Assembly: GCF_003345355.1 (NCBI RefSeq)
Contig: NZ_QQNB01000001.1
Span: 806,001 to 870,000 of the forward strand
DNA from: Sphingomonas aracearum
GTDB taxonomy: Bacteria > Pseudomonadota > Alphaproteobacteria > Sphingomonadales > Sphingomonadaceae
Length of the DNA: 64,000 nt
Direction: 5' to 3'
The notes under the pieces are model-generated. The model was not told the DNA's origin, did no database searches, and was given only the letters and a program-made list of their open reading frames with translations. Position 1 is the stretch's first letter. Each line of letters opens with the position of its first letter. Position numbers and translations under genes: made by a program. This document shows, one piece after another, positions 25,015 to 34,269 of the stretch.

Positions 25015-26008
25015 GAACTACCTCGGCGCCCTGCGTGCGGCCGGCACAGCCCGGGCCAATGGCGCGTGCGGGACGTGTAGCACGGATAGCGGGCGAGCGC
25101 AGTCCATTTGGAGCGGGGACGTGCGCGGCCAGCCGCGCGGCGACGGCAAGGGCACCGATCGCCAGCAGCAGGCCCGCCAGCACGTCGACGACATAATGGC
25201 CGCCGAACAGCGGGGTTGCCAGGATCGTCAGCCCCGCCCAGATCGCCGCCGGAGCGCGCAGGCGGGCAACCGGGTACAGCCCCCAGACGAGGATCACCGG
25301 CAGCGCCGCGTGATAGCTGGGAAAGCTGACGATCCCCGTCATGTGCGACAGGTCCACCTGCCGGACGGCGCCGGTGCGCAGACCCAGGATCAACGGGTGA
25401 TCCCGCCAGGCGACGGATGGCCATAACGTGCGGTAGCGATCGGGATCGAACAGGTTGCCGACCGCCGGCAGCAGTCCCGACAGCAGGATCGTCACCGCGC
25501 CTGCCAGGATTGCGGCAGCGACGGTTGTGCGCAGCCGCTCGCTCCGGCCGGTGCCGGCGAGCACCACGATGCATCCCACCATCTGCAGAACCAGGCTGTG
25601 ATAGGCGACGCCGCCGACCAGCAGCAGCGGCGCCGGCAGCCGGTCGGACGCGGCGAGGATCGCGGGCCAGTCCAGTCCCAGCCGTGCATCCGCCGCGGCG
25701 AGCCACCCATCCCATAACGGCCCGTTGCGCGCTGCCAGCAGATAGGCGAGCACCACGCCCAGGATCGTGAACAACGTCATCTGCAGAAACGCGGTGGCTC
25801 CGGCCACCAGCCGGGCGTCCCCTCGCCTTCTTCCCAGCGCCAGCGCTCCCGCCAGCACCGCCACCCCAAGCGCAGGCAGCATGGCGCGCGCCGGCAGCAC
25901 GCCGAAACCCAGGGCGTGGCTCAGCAGCAGGCAGGCGAGCGCGAAGCCGCCGATAACGATCCAGGACGTGGCGTCGGCAAGGGAGACAGTCTTCATCGAC
26001 AGACGCAT
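25001..26008 (-). CDS. PAP2-family membrane phosphatase/transferase
   Basis: The 335-residue protein has about six to eight membrane helices and a degenerate PAP2 signature: FPSYHAALPVI, with the catalytic-type histidine, and GGHYVVDVLAGLL, with the second histidine. The pattern resembles inositolphosphotransferase/phosphatidic-acid-phosphatase-like proteins (PAP2_3). The start is ATG 26008, preceded by a G-run on the minus strand; ATG 25996 is an alternative. It overlaps crtZ by 14 bases and so belongs to the same operon. It may act on lipid head groups or isoprenoid diphosphates; the substrate is unknown. The divergent gap to the C13 peptidase is 186 bases. Confidence 0.75.
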   Translation of the reverse strand: MRLSMKTVSLADATSWIVIGGFALACLLLSHALGFGVLPARAMLPALGVAVLAGALALGRRRGDARLVAGATAFLQMTLFTILGVVLAYLLAARNGPLWDGWLAAADARLGLDWPAILAASDRLPAPLLLVGGVAYHSLVLQMVGCIVVLAGTGRSERLRTTVAAAILAGAVTILLSGLLPAVGNLFDPDRYRTLWPSVAWRDHPLILGLRTGAVRQVDLSHMTGIVSFPSYHAALPVILVWGLYPVARLRAPAAIWAGLTILATPLFGGHYVVDVLAGLLLAIGALAVAARLAAHVPAPNGLRSPAIRATRPARAIGPGCAGRTQGAEVVHDLV

Positions 26009-26194
26009 GACCCCCCAACGCGAAAACCGCCGGGCCGGGTCCGCGGGCGCAGGCGGTGCCGAAAATCAGATGTGCCGCCGGGCAGCCAAAGGTCCGCTTT
26101 CCGCCCGCCCCGGGCCTTGATCGCCCCAATCCACCCCGCATTGACAATCGTCCCGCTTCCCTGAACCATCGCCGCCGCAACAGGGGCGGGAACG

Positions 26195-27202
26195 ATGCGG
26201 CGGATCAGGCGGGTTCTGGCGTGCGGCTTGGTGGCGCTGGCGTGCGGGTCGGCGCTTTCGGCGCCCCTGTCCGCGCCCCCGCGCGCCCCCGCGCAGCAGG
26301 CCGGCTACACGCCGCCGCAGCACAATGCCGATCCGCCGCCGATCGGCGCGTTCGAGCGGCTCGCCGACCAGGGCCTGTCCACCGAGCGCGGCCGCCCCGC
26401 CGGCTGGGCGCTGGCCGAGCATCGCCGGCTGGACAAGGCGCTCGCCCCGCTCCTGCCGCAGCGCAAGGGCGTGGTGGACGCCTATGTGCTCTCGGTCGCG
26501 CTGGACAGCGATCCCGTGTTCGGCCGCGAGGCGCGGGAGGCGGCCAGGGTGCTGTCGCGCCGCTACGACGCGGCCGGGCGCACCGTCACGCTGGCGGGCA
26601 GCGACGGCGCCGCGCCCTCGCCCCTGCCGATCGGCTCGCCGCCCGCGATCGAGGCGGCGCTGGCGCGCATCGCCGAGCTGATGGACCCGGCCGAGGACGT
26701 GCTGGTGCTCTACACCACCAGCCACGGCGCGCCGTTCGGCATCGTCTACAGCGACGGCGACGAGGGTTATGGCGCGATCAGCCCGGCACGGCTCTGGTCG
26801 ATGCTGGACGACCTGCACCTGCGCCGTCGCCTGGTGATCCTGTCGGCCTGCTTTTCCGGCGTGTTCGTGCCGATGCTGGCGAGCGACGACAGCGTGATCC
26901 TGACCGCCGCCTCCGCCACCCGCAGCTCGTTCGGCTGCCAGGCGGACAGCGACTGGACCTTCTTCGGCGACGCGCTGGTCAACCATGGCTTGCGCAAGGC
27001 CCAGCCGCTCGCCGTCGCCGCCCGGGAAGCCTCCGGCCTGATCGCGGCGTGGGAGGGCAAGGGCAAGCTCGAGCCCTCGCAGCCGCAGGTCGCGATCGGT
27101 TCGCGCGCGGGCGCCTGGCTGGATGCGCTGGACCGGCGGGCTCCGAAAGCCGCCACCGCGCCGGTCGGCACGCCCGCGGTGACCCTGCTCGACCGGATGT
27201 AG
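26195..27202 (+). CDS. Secreted C13-type (legumain-like) cysteine peptidase
   Basis: The 335-residue protein has a signal peptide (about residues 1-25, LACGLVALACGSALSAP) and the caspase-clan catalytic dyad: His177 in TTSHGAP and Cys219 in ILSACFSGVF. Both follow hydrophobic strands as in clan CD enzymes. It matches bacterial peptidase C13 family proteins, whose physiological targets are mostly unknown; the mature enzyme would be periplasmic. A TTGACA at 26141-26146 may be part of its promoter. The ClpP-like gene follows 36 bases after the stop, on the same strand. Confidence 0.82.
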   Translation: MRRIRRVLACGLVALACGSALSAPLSAPPRAPAQQAGYTPPQHNADPPPIGAFERLADQGLSTERGRPAGWALAEHRRLDKALAPLLPQRKGVVDAYVLSVALDSDPVFGREAREAARVLSRRYDAAGRTVTLAGSDGAAPSPLPIGSPPAIEAALARIAELMDPAEDVLVLYTTSHGAPFGIVYSDGDEGYGAISPARLWSMLDDLHLRRRLVILSACFSGVFVPMLASDDSVILTAASATRSSFGCQADSDWTFFGDALVNHGLRKAQPLAVAAREASGLIAAWEGKGKLEPSQPQVAIGSRAGAWLDALDRRAPKAATAPVGTPAVTLLDRM

Positions 27203-27238
27203 CGGGAACCACCGCCCGTGCCGGCGGTTGCGCGCTCC

Positions 27239-27823
27239 ATGACCGACACCGCCGCCGCGACAAGCCACCCGACCGATTATCCGCTGCTCGCTTTGCCGCA
27301 CATCCACCTGCATGGCCAGGTGGACGACACCATGTATTCGAGCTTCCGCCAGCAACTGGCAAACGTGCCCGCCGACGGCCCGATCGTCGTCTCCCTCACC
27401 ACGCTGGGCGGCGATCCGGAGATGGCGCGCGCGATGGGCGACGACCTGCGCCTGCTGCGCCAATATACCGGCCGCGAGACGCTGTTCCTCGGCAAGGTCT
27501 CGGTCTATTCCGCCGGCGCGACGTTCATGGCGTCCTTTCCCGCCGACAAGCGCTTTCTCACCCGCGGCACCCGCCTGATGCTGCACGAGCGGCAGATGAC
27601 CAGCCAGCTCGCGCTTGTCGGCCCGCTGCGCGCCGCCGTGACCATCGTGCAAGGCAAGCTGCACGAGCTGGAGGAGTCGATCCGCATCGAGGAGGAAGGC
27701 TTTCGCGATCTCGTCGCCGGCAGCCGGATCAGCTTCGAGGAGCTGCAGAAAAAGGCGGTAACCAACTGGTACATGGAGGCCGAGGAAGCGCGCGACCTCG
27801 GCCTCGTGCTGGACGTGATCTAG
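27239..27823 (+). CDS. ClpP-like serine protease family protein
   Basis: The 194-residue cytoplasmic protein has the ClpP/crotonase fold: VDDTMYSSFRQQL, SLTTLGGDP (like the NSPGG loop), the nucleophile Ser91 in VSVYSAGATFM and His116 in LMLHERQM. At the position of the ClpP catalytic aspartate the aligned sequence reads VTNWYM (Asn176), so the triad may be incomplete or rebuilt. It diverges from housekeeping ClpP and is not next to clpX. The start is ATG 27239, with an alternative GTG at 27218. It follows the C13 peptidase gene and overlaps the convergent SDR by four bases. Function unknown. Confidence 0.75.
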   Translation: MTDTAAATSHPTDYPLLALPHIHLHGQVDDTMYSSFRQQLANVPADGPIVVSLTTLGGDPEMARAMGDDLRLLRQYTGRETLFLGKVSVYSAGATFMASFPADKRFLTRGTRLMLHERQMTSQLALVGPLRAAVTIVQGKLHELEESIRIEEEGFRDLVAGSRISFEELQKKAVTNWYMEAEEARDLGLVLDVI

Positions 27824-28554
27824 ACGGTCACCCCGCCATCAACGTTGAGGGTGGTGCCCGTGATGTACGACGCCTTGTCGCTCGCCAGGAACGTCACCGC
27901 GTTGGCGATCTCCTCCGGCCGGCCATAGCGGCCCAGCGGCACCATGCTCGTCACCTGCCTGGCGAACTCGCCATCGGCCGGGTTCATGTCGGTATCTGTC
28001 GCGCCCGGCTGGACGACGTTGACCAGAATGCCCCGGGGCGCCAGCTCCAGCGCCCAGGCCCGACCCATCGCCTTCACCGCGCCCTTCGTGCCCGAATAGA
28101 TGCCGTTGGCGGCAAAGCCCTTGTCGGCCACCACGCTGCCGATCAGGATCACGCGCCCACCCTCGCCCAGGTGCGGCAGGGCGGTGCGCAGGCCCACGTT
28201 CAGCCCCTTCACGTTGGTGTCGAACATGCGGTCGAACGCGTCGTCCGTGTCGGTGTCCAGCGTGGAGAAGGCGGCAACGCCGGCATTCTGCACCAGGATG
28301 TCGATCCCGCCGAGCGCCGCGGCGGCCTGCTCGATCCCGGCCTGCTGCGAGGCGGAGTTTGCCGCATCGGCCTGGAACGCGAAGCCGCGCGCGCCCGCTT
28401 TCTCGATCGCCGCGACGGTCACCTCGGCGCCTTCGCGGTTGCCGGCATAGGTGATCGCGACGTCCGCGCCCTCCGCGGCCAGTTGCCGCGCGATCGCCGC
28501 CCCGATGCCGCGCGACCCGCCGGTGACGATCGCCTTTTTGCCCTTCAAGCTCAT
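27820..28554 (-). CDS. Short-chain dehydrogenase/reductase, FabG-like
   Basis: The 244-residue SDR has the cofactor motif TGGSRGIGAAIA (residues 11-22), the NAG motif in QNAGVAAF, a catalytic Ser in LIGSVVADKG and the pair YSGTK. It ends with the FabG-type GTTLNVDGGVTV. It is divergent from an ArsR regulator, and the 130-base gap between them contains a 15-base palindrome, so it is probably the regulator's target. Such SDRs paired with ArsR regulators often respond to reactive electrophiles, but the substrate is unknown. Confidence 0.87.
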   Translation of the reverse strand: MSLKGKKAIVTGGSRGIGAAIARQLAAEGADVAITYAGNREGAEVTVAAIEKAGARGFAFQADAANSASQQAGIEQAAAALGGIDILVQNAGVAAFSTLDTDTDDAFDRMFDTNVKGLNVGLRTALPHLGEGGRVILIGSVVADKGFAANGIYSGTKGAVKAMGRAWALELAPRGILVNVVQPGATDTDMNPADGEFARQVTSMVPLGRYGRPEEIANAVTFLASDKASYITGTTLNVDGGVTV

Positions 28555-28637
28555 GACACGAAACTCCAGATGCCCGCGTGTGCCCTTCAGGCCCGCTGCC
28601 GGCGGACGCTCATCTGGGAGGCCGTCCAGTTAGTTCA

Positions 28638-28652
28638 ATAGTTCCGAACTAT
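28638..28652. promoter_or_regulatory. Palindromic operator between SDR and arsR-like gene
   Basis: ATAGTTC-C-GAACTAT is a perfect 7+1+7 palindrome midway in the divergent gap. A further TAGTTC half-site sits at 28631-28636. It fits an ArsR-family operator controlling both genes. Confidence 0.65.
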
Positions 28653-28684
28653 GAAACTGTGACATTCTCTCTTACATCGGGCCC

Positions 28685-28993
28685 ATGTCCGATTTCGTGC
28701 ATCCCCGCCTGACCGATGTGAGCCTCGCCGCTGCGCTGCACGCGCTGGCCGATCCCGTGCGGCTGGACATGGTAGCCACGCTGGCCGGTTCGCCGGACCT
28801 CAATTGTGCGGGAACCGGCGCCTGCTCCGTGCCCAAGAGCACATTGTCCAACCACTTCAAGGTTCTGCGCAACGCCGGGCTGATCGAGTCGCGCGCGGAC
28901 GGCCGCGATCAGCGAAACCGCCTGCGCCGTGCCGAGTTCGACGCGCGCTTCCCCGGCCTGCTCGACAGCGTGCTGGCCAACCGGCCGGCGTGA
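28685..28993 (+). CDS. ArsR-family transcriptional regulator
   Basis: This 102-residue winged-helix regulator has the typical opening SLAAALHALADPVRLDMVATLAG and the recognition helix KSTLSNHFKVLRNAGLI, followed by the wing ESRADGRDQRNRLRRAEF. A Cys pair (NCAGTGACS) lies between helices and could sense a metal or thiol-reactive compound, though it is not the classical ELCVCDL arsenic site. It is divergent from an SDR gene across a palindrome. The next gene, sdhB, begins 66 bases downstream. Confidence 0.9.
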   Translation: MSDFVHPRLTDVSLAAALHALADPVRLDMVATLAGSPDLNCAGTGACSVPKSTLSNHFKVLRNAGLIESRADGRDQRNRLRRAEFDARFPGLLDSVLANRPA

Positions 28994-29059
28994 AGGGCTT
29001 GCGCTGCGGCTGCGAAAGGCATAGCCGCTGGACGAAAGCCTAGAGGGAATTGTTTGGCG

Positions 29060-29845
29060 ATGGCCGAATTCGCGCTTCCGAAGAACAGCGTCATCAAGAA
29101 GAACGGCCATGTGCACAAGGCCGAGGCGGGCGCCGAGGACGTGAAGACGTTCAAGGTCTATCGCTACGATCCCGACAGCGGCGAGAACCCGCGCTACGAC
29201 ACGTTCGAGATCGACATGGCCGAATGCGGGCCGATGGTGCTCGACGCGCTTATCAAGATGAAGTCGGAGCAGGATTCGTCGCTCACCTTCCGCCGCTCCT
29301 GCCGCGAGGGCATCTGCGGCTCGTGCTCGATGAACATCAACGGCCGCAACGGCCTGGCCTGCACCACCGCCATCGAGGACTGCAAGGGCGACGTGCGCAT
29401 CACGCCGCTCCCGCACATGGACGTGGTGAAGGATCTCGTTCCGGACTTCACGCACTTCTACGCGCAATATTCCTCCATCAAGCCGTGGCTGCAGACCGTC
29501 ACGCCCGCGCCCGCCGGCAAGGAGCGGCTGCAGTCGCCGGAGGATCGCGAGAAGCTGGACGGCCTGTACGAGTGCATCCTGTGCGCCTGCTGCTCCACCT
29601 CCTGCCCCAGCTATTGGTGGAATGCCGACAAGTTCCTGGGCCCGGCGATCCTGCTCCAGGCCTATCGCTGGCTGGCCGACAGCCGTGACGAGATGACCGG
29701 CGAGCGGCTGGACGAGCTGGAGGATCCCTTCCGCCTGTACCGCTGCCACACGATCATGAACTGCGCCAACGTCTGCCCCAAGGGCCTGAACCCGGCCAAG
29801 GCGATCGCCGAGATCAAGAAGATGGAGGTGGAGCGGGTTCTTTGA
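29060..29845 (+). CDS. sdhB: Succinate dehydrogenase iron-sulfur subunit
   Basis: The 261-residue subunit carries three clusters: [2Fe-2S] in [19 protein letters not shown] and the following Cys, [4Fe-4S] in [12 protein letters not shown] and [3Fe-4S] in [14 protein letters not shown]. It passes electrons from SdhA FAD to the SdhCD quinone site. I chose ATG 29060; the TTG two codons earlier is also preceded by an AGAGGGA site. It is separated from sdhCDA by 7.7 kb including carotenoid genes, so complex II expression depends on two promoters. Its stop overlaps the thioesterase start (TTGA). Confidence 0.96.
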   Translation: MAEFALPKNSVIKKNGHVHKAEAGAEDVKTFKVYRYDPDSGENPRYDTFEIDMAECGPMVLDALIKMKSEQDSSLTFRRSCREGICGSCSMNINGRNGLACTTAIEDCKGDVRITPLPHMDVVKDLVPDFTHFYAQYSSIKPWLQTVTPAPAGKERLQSPEDREKLDGLYECILCACCSTSCPSYWWNADKFLGPAILLQAYRWLADSRDEMTGERLDELEDPFRLYRCHTIMNCANVCPKGLNPAKAIAEIKKMEVERVL

Positions 29846-30312
29846 GCCCCTCCTCCGAGGCCACGCCCCGCTTCCGCTTCGAACCTTCCGCCGACCACCC
29901 CGGCTGGATGGCGTGGGATCTGGCCGATCCCGATCGCTACAACGCCTTTCTCGGCCCGCTGCTGGTACGGGTGGACGATGGCGTGGCGCGCGTGCGGATG
30001 ACGCCGGAGCACAAGCATTCCAATCTCGGCGACAACGTGCATGGCGGCGCGCTGCTCGGGTTCATGGACGTCGCCCTGTTCGCCGCCGCGCGCGCCTTTG
30101 GCTCGCTCGGCGCGGGCCGCGCGGTGACGCTGGACCTGTCGTCGCAGTTCATCGCCGGCGGCAAGGTCGGCGAGCCGCTGGAAGCGCGGATCGAGCTTCT
30201 TCGCGAAACCGGCCGCATGCTCTTCCTGCGCGGCCTGATCGTGCAGGACAGCATCGGCACCGTGGCGAGCTTTTCCGGCACGCTGCGCAAGTCGTCGGGC
30301 GCTGCCGGATGA
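29842..30312 (+). CDS. PaaI/YdiI-like hotdog thioesterase
   Basis: The 156-residue hotdog-fold protein has the acyl-CoA thioesterase motif [16 protein letters not shown] and a central strand [24 protein letters not shown], shown here in two parts. It probably hydrolyses acyl-CoA. The TTG at 29842 overlaps the sdhB TGA and has a GGAG eight bases upstream; the next in-frame ATG would remove the first strand. It is co-transcribed with sdhB. The substrate is unknown. Confidence 0.83.
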   Translation: MSPSSEATPRFRFEPSADHPGWMAWDLADPDRYNAFLGPLLVRVDDGVARVRMTPEHKHSNLGDNVHGGALLGFMDVALFAAARAFGSLGAGRAVTLDLSSQFIAGGKVGEPLEARIELLRETGRMLFLRGLIVQDSIGTVASFSGTLRKSSGAAG

Positions 30313-30327
30313 ACCGGCCTCAACCGT

Positions 30328-30401
30328 GTTCCCGCGCAGGCGGGAACCCAGAGCCGCAGGCGCATCGCTCGCGGCCCTGGACTCCCGCCGTCGCGGGAGA
30401 A
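30328..30401. repeat. REP doublet, 'TTCCCGCGCAGGCGGGAA' family
   Basis: TGTTCCCGCGCAGGCGGGAA (about 30328-30347) faces ACTCCCGCCGTCGCGGGAGA (about 30380-30400) across the thioesterase-zapE gap. Each unit forms its own hairpin. It ends just before the zapE start. Confidence 0.75.
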
Positions 30402-30406
30402 CAGAA

Positions 30407-31531
30407 ATGACCTCCGTCCTCGCCCGCTACGAAGAGCTGATCGCCGCTGGCGAGTTGAAGCGCGACCCCGAACAGGCCGCCGCCGCCGCCCGGCTCGACC
30501 GGCTCCAGCGCGAGCTCGAAGCCGGCGCGCCCAGGCTCGGCCTGTTCGATCGCCTGCGCGGCAAGGCGCCGCCTTCCCCGCGCGGCGTGTATCTGTGGGG
30601 CGGCGTGGGTCGCGGCAAGTCGATGCTCATGGACCTGTTCTTCTCCTGCCTTGCGGTCGAGAAGAAGCGCCGGGTGCATTTCGGCGAGTTCATGCTGGAG
30701 GTGCACGAGCGGTTGGGCGTCGAGCGCCGCAAGGAGATCGGCGATCCCGTTCTGCCCACCGCCGCGGCCATCGCCGCCGAAACGCGGGTGCTGGCGTTCG
30801 ACGAGATGATCGTCAACAACTCGCCCGATGCCATGATCCTTTCGCGCCTGTTCACCGCGCTGCTGGAACACGGCGTGACGGTGGTGACGACCAGCAACCG
30901 CGCCCCGTCCGAGCTCTACAGGAACGGGCTGAACCGCGAGCATTTCCTGCCGTTCATCGCCCTTATCGAACAGCGGCTGGACGTGCTCGCGCTGAACGGC
31001 CCGATCGATTACCGCCGCGACCGGCTCGGCCGCATGGACACCTGGCTGGTGCCCAACTCGCCCGCCAACACCGCGACGCTTTCCGCCGCCTTCTTCCGCC
31101 TGACCGATTTCGCGCCGGAGGACCGCGAGCATGTTCCCGCCGAGGACATCGCGGTGCCCGGCGGCCGCACCCTGCACGTACCCAAGAGCCTGAAGGGCGT
31201 GGCCGTCTTCTCCTTCAAGCGATTGTGCGGCGAGGCGCGCGGCACGCCGGACTACCTGGCGATCGCCCGGCGCTTCCACACCGTGATCCTCGTCGGCATC
31301 CCCCGTCTCGGACCCGACAACCGCAACGAGGCCGCGCGCTTCGTCGGGCTGATCGACGCCTTGTACGAGCACAAGGTCAAGCTGCTCGCCATGGCCGATG
31401 CCGAGCCGGACGCCTTGTACGAGCGCGGCGACGGCGCCTTCGAGTTCCAGCGCACGGTCAGCCGGCTGGAGGAGATGCGCTCCGAGGACTATCTCGCCCA
31501 GGGCCACGGAACGGGCGCTACCGCTTCTTAG
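30407..31531 (+). CDS. zapE: AFG1-family ATPase, cell division protein ZapE
   Basis: The 374-residue AAA-type ATPase has Walker A GGVGRGKS at residues 65-72 and a Walker B-like VLAFDEM. Family segments FGEFMLEVHERLG, TSNRAPSELYRNGL and FSFKRLCGEARGTPDY are clear. In E. coli the homologue binds FtsZ and acts late in septation; eukaryotic AFG1 is mitochondrial. The residues after Walker B (IVNNSPDAMIL) differ from the usual QVTDIADAMIL, so the TD pair is altered. ATG 30407 follows the REP doublet. It lies behind sdhB in the same direction. Confidence 0.9.
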   Translation: MTSVLARYEELIAAGELKRDPEQAAAAARLDRLQRELEAGAPRLGLFDRLRGKAPPSPRGVYLWGGVGRGKSMLMDLFFSCLAVEKKRRVHFGEFMLEVHERLGVERRKEIGDPVLPTAAAIAAETRVLAFDEMIVNNSPDAMILSRLFTALLEHGVTVVTTSNRAPSELYRNGLNREHFLPFIALIEQRLDVLALNGPIDYRRDRLGRMDTWLVPNSPANTATLSAAFFRLTDFAPEDREHVPAEDIAVPGGRTLHVPKSLKGVAVFSFKRLCGEARGTPDYLAIARRFHTVILVGIPRLGPDNRNEAARFVGLIDALYEHKVKLLAMADAEPDALYERGDGAFEFQRTVSRLEEMRSEDYLAQGHGTGATAS

Positions 31532-31576
31532 ATCCTGCTGCCCTGGACGGCGCCGCATGGACCATCCCGCCAGCCG

Positions 31577-31720
31577 ATGCTTGATGCGTTGCGCGGTCTG
31601 GCGATGCTGCGGTGCCCGGCCTCCACTTCCGCGCGTCGCTCAGCCCCGGCTGGCTCGGCGTCGACCTTTTCTTCGTCCAGTGGCTTTCTTGCCGGCCGGC
31701 GACTGCTCGCCGCCCTAAAC
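31577..31720 (+). pseudogene. Remnant of an acyltransferase family 3 (OafA-like) gene
   Basis: The frame from ATG 31577 starts MLDALRGLAML, the N-terminal motif of acyltransferase family 3. In a different frame, about 50 bases on, GWLGVDLFFVQWL corresponds to the family's GWLGVDLFFVLSGFL segment, and the first frame then shows SGFLAGRR. The usual 30-40 residues between these motifs are missing and the frame is broken, so this is a decayed fragment. The rest of the 411-base gap before mdh shows no gene. Confidence 0.55.
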
Positions 31721-31885
31721 GGCCCGCAGGGTTCCGCATCCCTCGCGACGGCACGAACCCTGCACCGCGTGATTTCCCGCGCTGCCACGGTCCGCGAAGG
31801 TCGGCCTATTGCTACTGCGATCTCTTTGCATTAAGCGGCGCGATTGTCTCCTTTTGCGGTTGCCCCGCGGCCAAGAAGGGCCTAA

Positions 31886-32905
<1,020 letters not shown>

Positions 32906-32907
32906 TC

Positions 32908-32940
32908 TGTTCCCCGGCGAAGGCCGGGGTCCAGTTGGGA
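32908..32940. repeat. Left REP unit flanking the GIY-YIG gene
   Basis: TGTTCCCCGGCGAAGGCCGG followed by GGTCCAGTTGGGA is the left half of the doublet family seen at 21804 and 38541. Its last bases (GGGAGA) form a reasonable ribosome-binding site for the GIY-YIG ATG at 32952. Confidence 0.85.
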
Positions 32941-32951
32941 GAACCTCCACA

Positions 32952-33248
32952 ATGGGCACGCCCGGCTTCGTCTACATCATGGCGAGCAGGCGGAACGGAA
33001 CGATCTACATCGGCGTGACGAGCAATCTGCTCAAGCGCGTCCTGGAACATCGCGCCGGGATCATCGAAGGGTTCACGAAGAAGCACGGCTGCAAGCTCCT
33101 GGTCTGGTATGAGGCGCATGACAGCATCGAGTCAGCACGGCAGCGCGAGCTGCGGATGAAGGAGTGGAAGCGGGACTGGAAGCTGCGGGAAGTTGAAGGG
33201 CTCAACCCGGATTGGGAAGACCTGTTCGATCGGATCGCACAACCATGA
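32952..33248 (+). CDS. Single-domain GIY-YIG nuclease inside a REP doublet
   Basis: The 98-residue protein is almost entirely a GIY-YIG domain: VYI at residues 7-9, YIG at 19-21, the catalytic-type arginine in [10 protein letters not shown], and a later glutamate-rich helix ([13 protein letters not shown]). It matches the UPF0213/YhbQ-like group of small GIY-YIG proteins. It lies exactly between two oppositely facing REP units and interrupts the TCA block between mdh and sucD. The arrangement suggests a mobile cassette in which the nuclease may act on REP sequences, which is inference. All core motifs appear intact. Confidence 0.88.
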   Translation: MGTPGFVYIMASRRNGTIYIGVTSNLLKRVLEHRAGIIEGFTKKHGCKLLVWYEAHDSIESARQRELRMKEWKRDWKLREVEGLNPDWEDLFDRIAQP

Positions 33249-33253
33249 CCGCC

Positions 33254-33287
33254 TCCCCAACTGGGCCCTGGCCTTCGCCGGGGAACA
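33254..33287. repeat. Right REP unit flanking the GIY-YIG gene
   Basis: CCCCAACTGGGCCCTGGCC followed by TTCGCCGGGGAACA is the inverted partner of the unit at 32908-32940. It lies directly against the AAGGAG ribosome site of sucD. Confidence 0.85.
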
Positions 33288-33297
33288 AGGAGAAGCA

Positions 33298-34188
33298 ATG
33301 AGCATCCTCGTCGACAAGAACACCAAGGTCATCACCCAGGGGATGACCGGCAAGACCGGCACCTTCCACACCAAGGCGGCGCTGGACTACGGCACGCAGA
33401 TGGTCGGCGGCGTGACGCCGGGCAAGGGCGGCACCACCCATGAGGAGCTCGGCCTGCCGAACTTCGACACCGTCGCCGAGGCGGTCGAGAAGACCGGCGC
33501 GACCGCGTCCGTGATCTACGTGCCGCCGCCCTTTGCCGCGGACTCGATCCTGGAGGCGATCGACGCCGAGGTGCCGCTGATCGTCGCCATCACCGAGGGC
33601 ATTCCGGTGCTCGACATGGTCAAGGTCAAGCGCGCGCTGTCCGGCTCCAAGAGCCGCCTGATCGGCCCGAACTGCCCGGGCGTGCTGACGCCGGGCGAGT
33701 GCAAGATCGGCATCATGCCGGGCTCCATCTTCAAGAAGGGCTCGGTGGGCGTCGTCTCGCGCTCGGGCACGCTGACCTATGAGGCGGTGTTCCAGACCTC
33801 GAACGCCGGCCTGGGCCAGACCACCGCGGTGGGCATCGGCGGCGATCCGGTGAACGGCACCAACTTCATCGACGTGCTGGAGCTGTTCCTGGCCGACGAC
33901 GCGACCGAATCCATCATCATGATCGGCGAGATCGGCGGCGACGCCGAGGAGCAGGCCGCGCAGTTCCTGATCGACGAGGCCAAGCGCGGCCGAAGCAAGC
34001 CGATGGCCGGCTTTATCGCCGGCCGCACGGCGCCTCCGGGGCGTCGCATGGGCCATGCCGGCGCGATCGTGTCGGGCGGCAAGGGCGACGCGGAAAGCAA
34101 GATCGCGGCGATGGAAGCGGCCGGCATCAAGGTGGCGGCAAGCCCGTCGGAGCTGGGCTCCACGCTGCTGGAAGTGTTGAAGGGGTAA
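33298..34188 (+). CDS. sucD: Succinyl-CoA synthetase alpha subunit
   Basis: The 296-residue subunit binds CoA and carries the phosphohistidine in [14 protein letters not shown]. The CoA-binding loop [12 protein letters not shown] is at the N-terminus, and [21 protein letters not shown] and [12 protein letters not shown] are typical. ATG 33298 has AAGGAG seven bases upstream, at the edge of the REP unit. The beta subunit gene sucC, which it needs, is not adjacent and not in the window. sucA follows 81 bases downstream. Confidence 0.96.
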   Translation: MSILVDKNTKVITQGMTGKTGTFHTKAALDYGTQMVGGVTPGKGGTTHEELGLPNFDTVAEAVEKTGATASVIYVPPPFAADSILEAIDAEVPLIVAITEGIPVLDMVKVKRALSGSKSRLIGPNCPGVLTPGECKIGIMPGSIFKKGSVGVVSRSGTLTYEAVFQTSNAGLGQTTAVGIGGDPVNGTNFIDVLELFLADDATESIIMIGEIGGDAEEQAAQFLIDEAKRGRSKPMAGFIAGRTAPPGRRMGHAGAIVSGGKGDAESKIAAMEAAGIKVAASPSELGSTLLEVLKG

Positions 34189-34269
34189 AATGCGCGGCGC
34201 GGGAGAAGCGTTTTCGTCTCCCGCGCCCGCCTTGGCATTCCTCCCCAGGATGCCGGAAGGACGTGAGTG

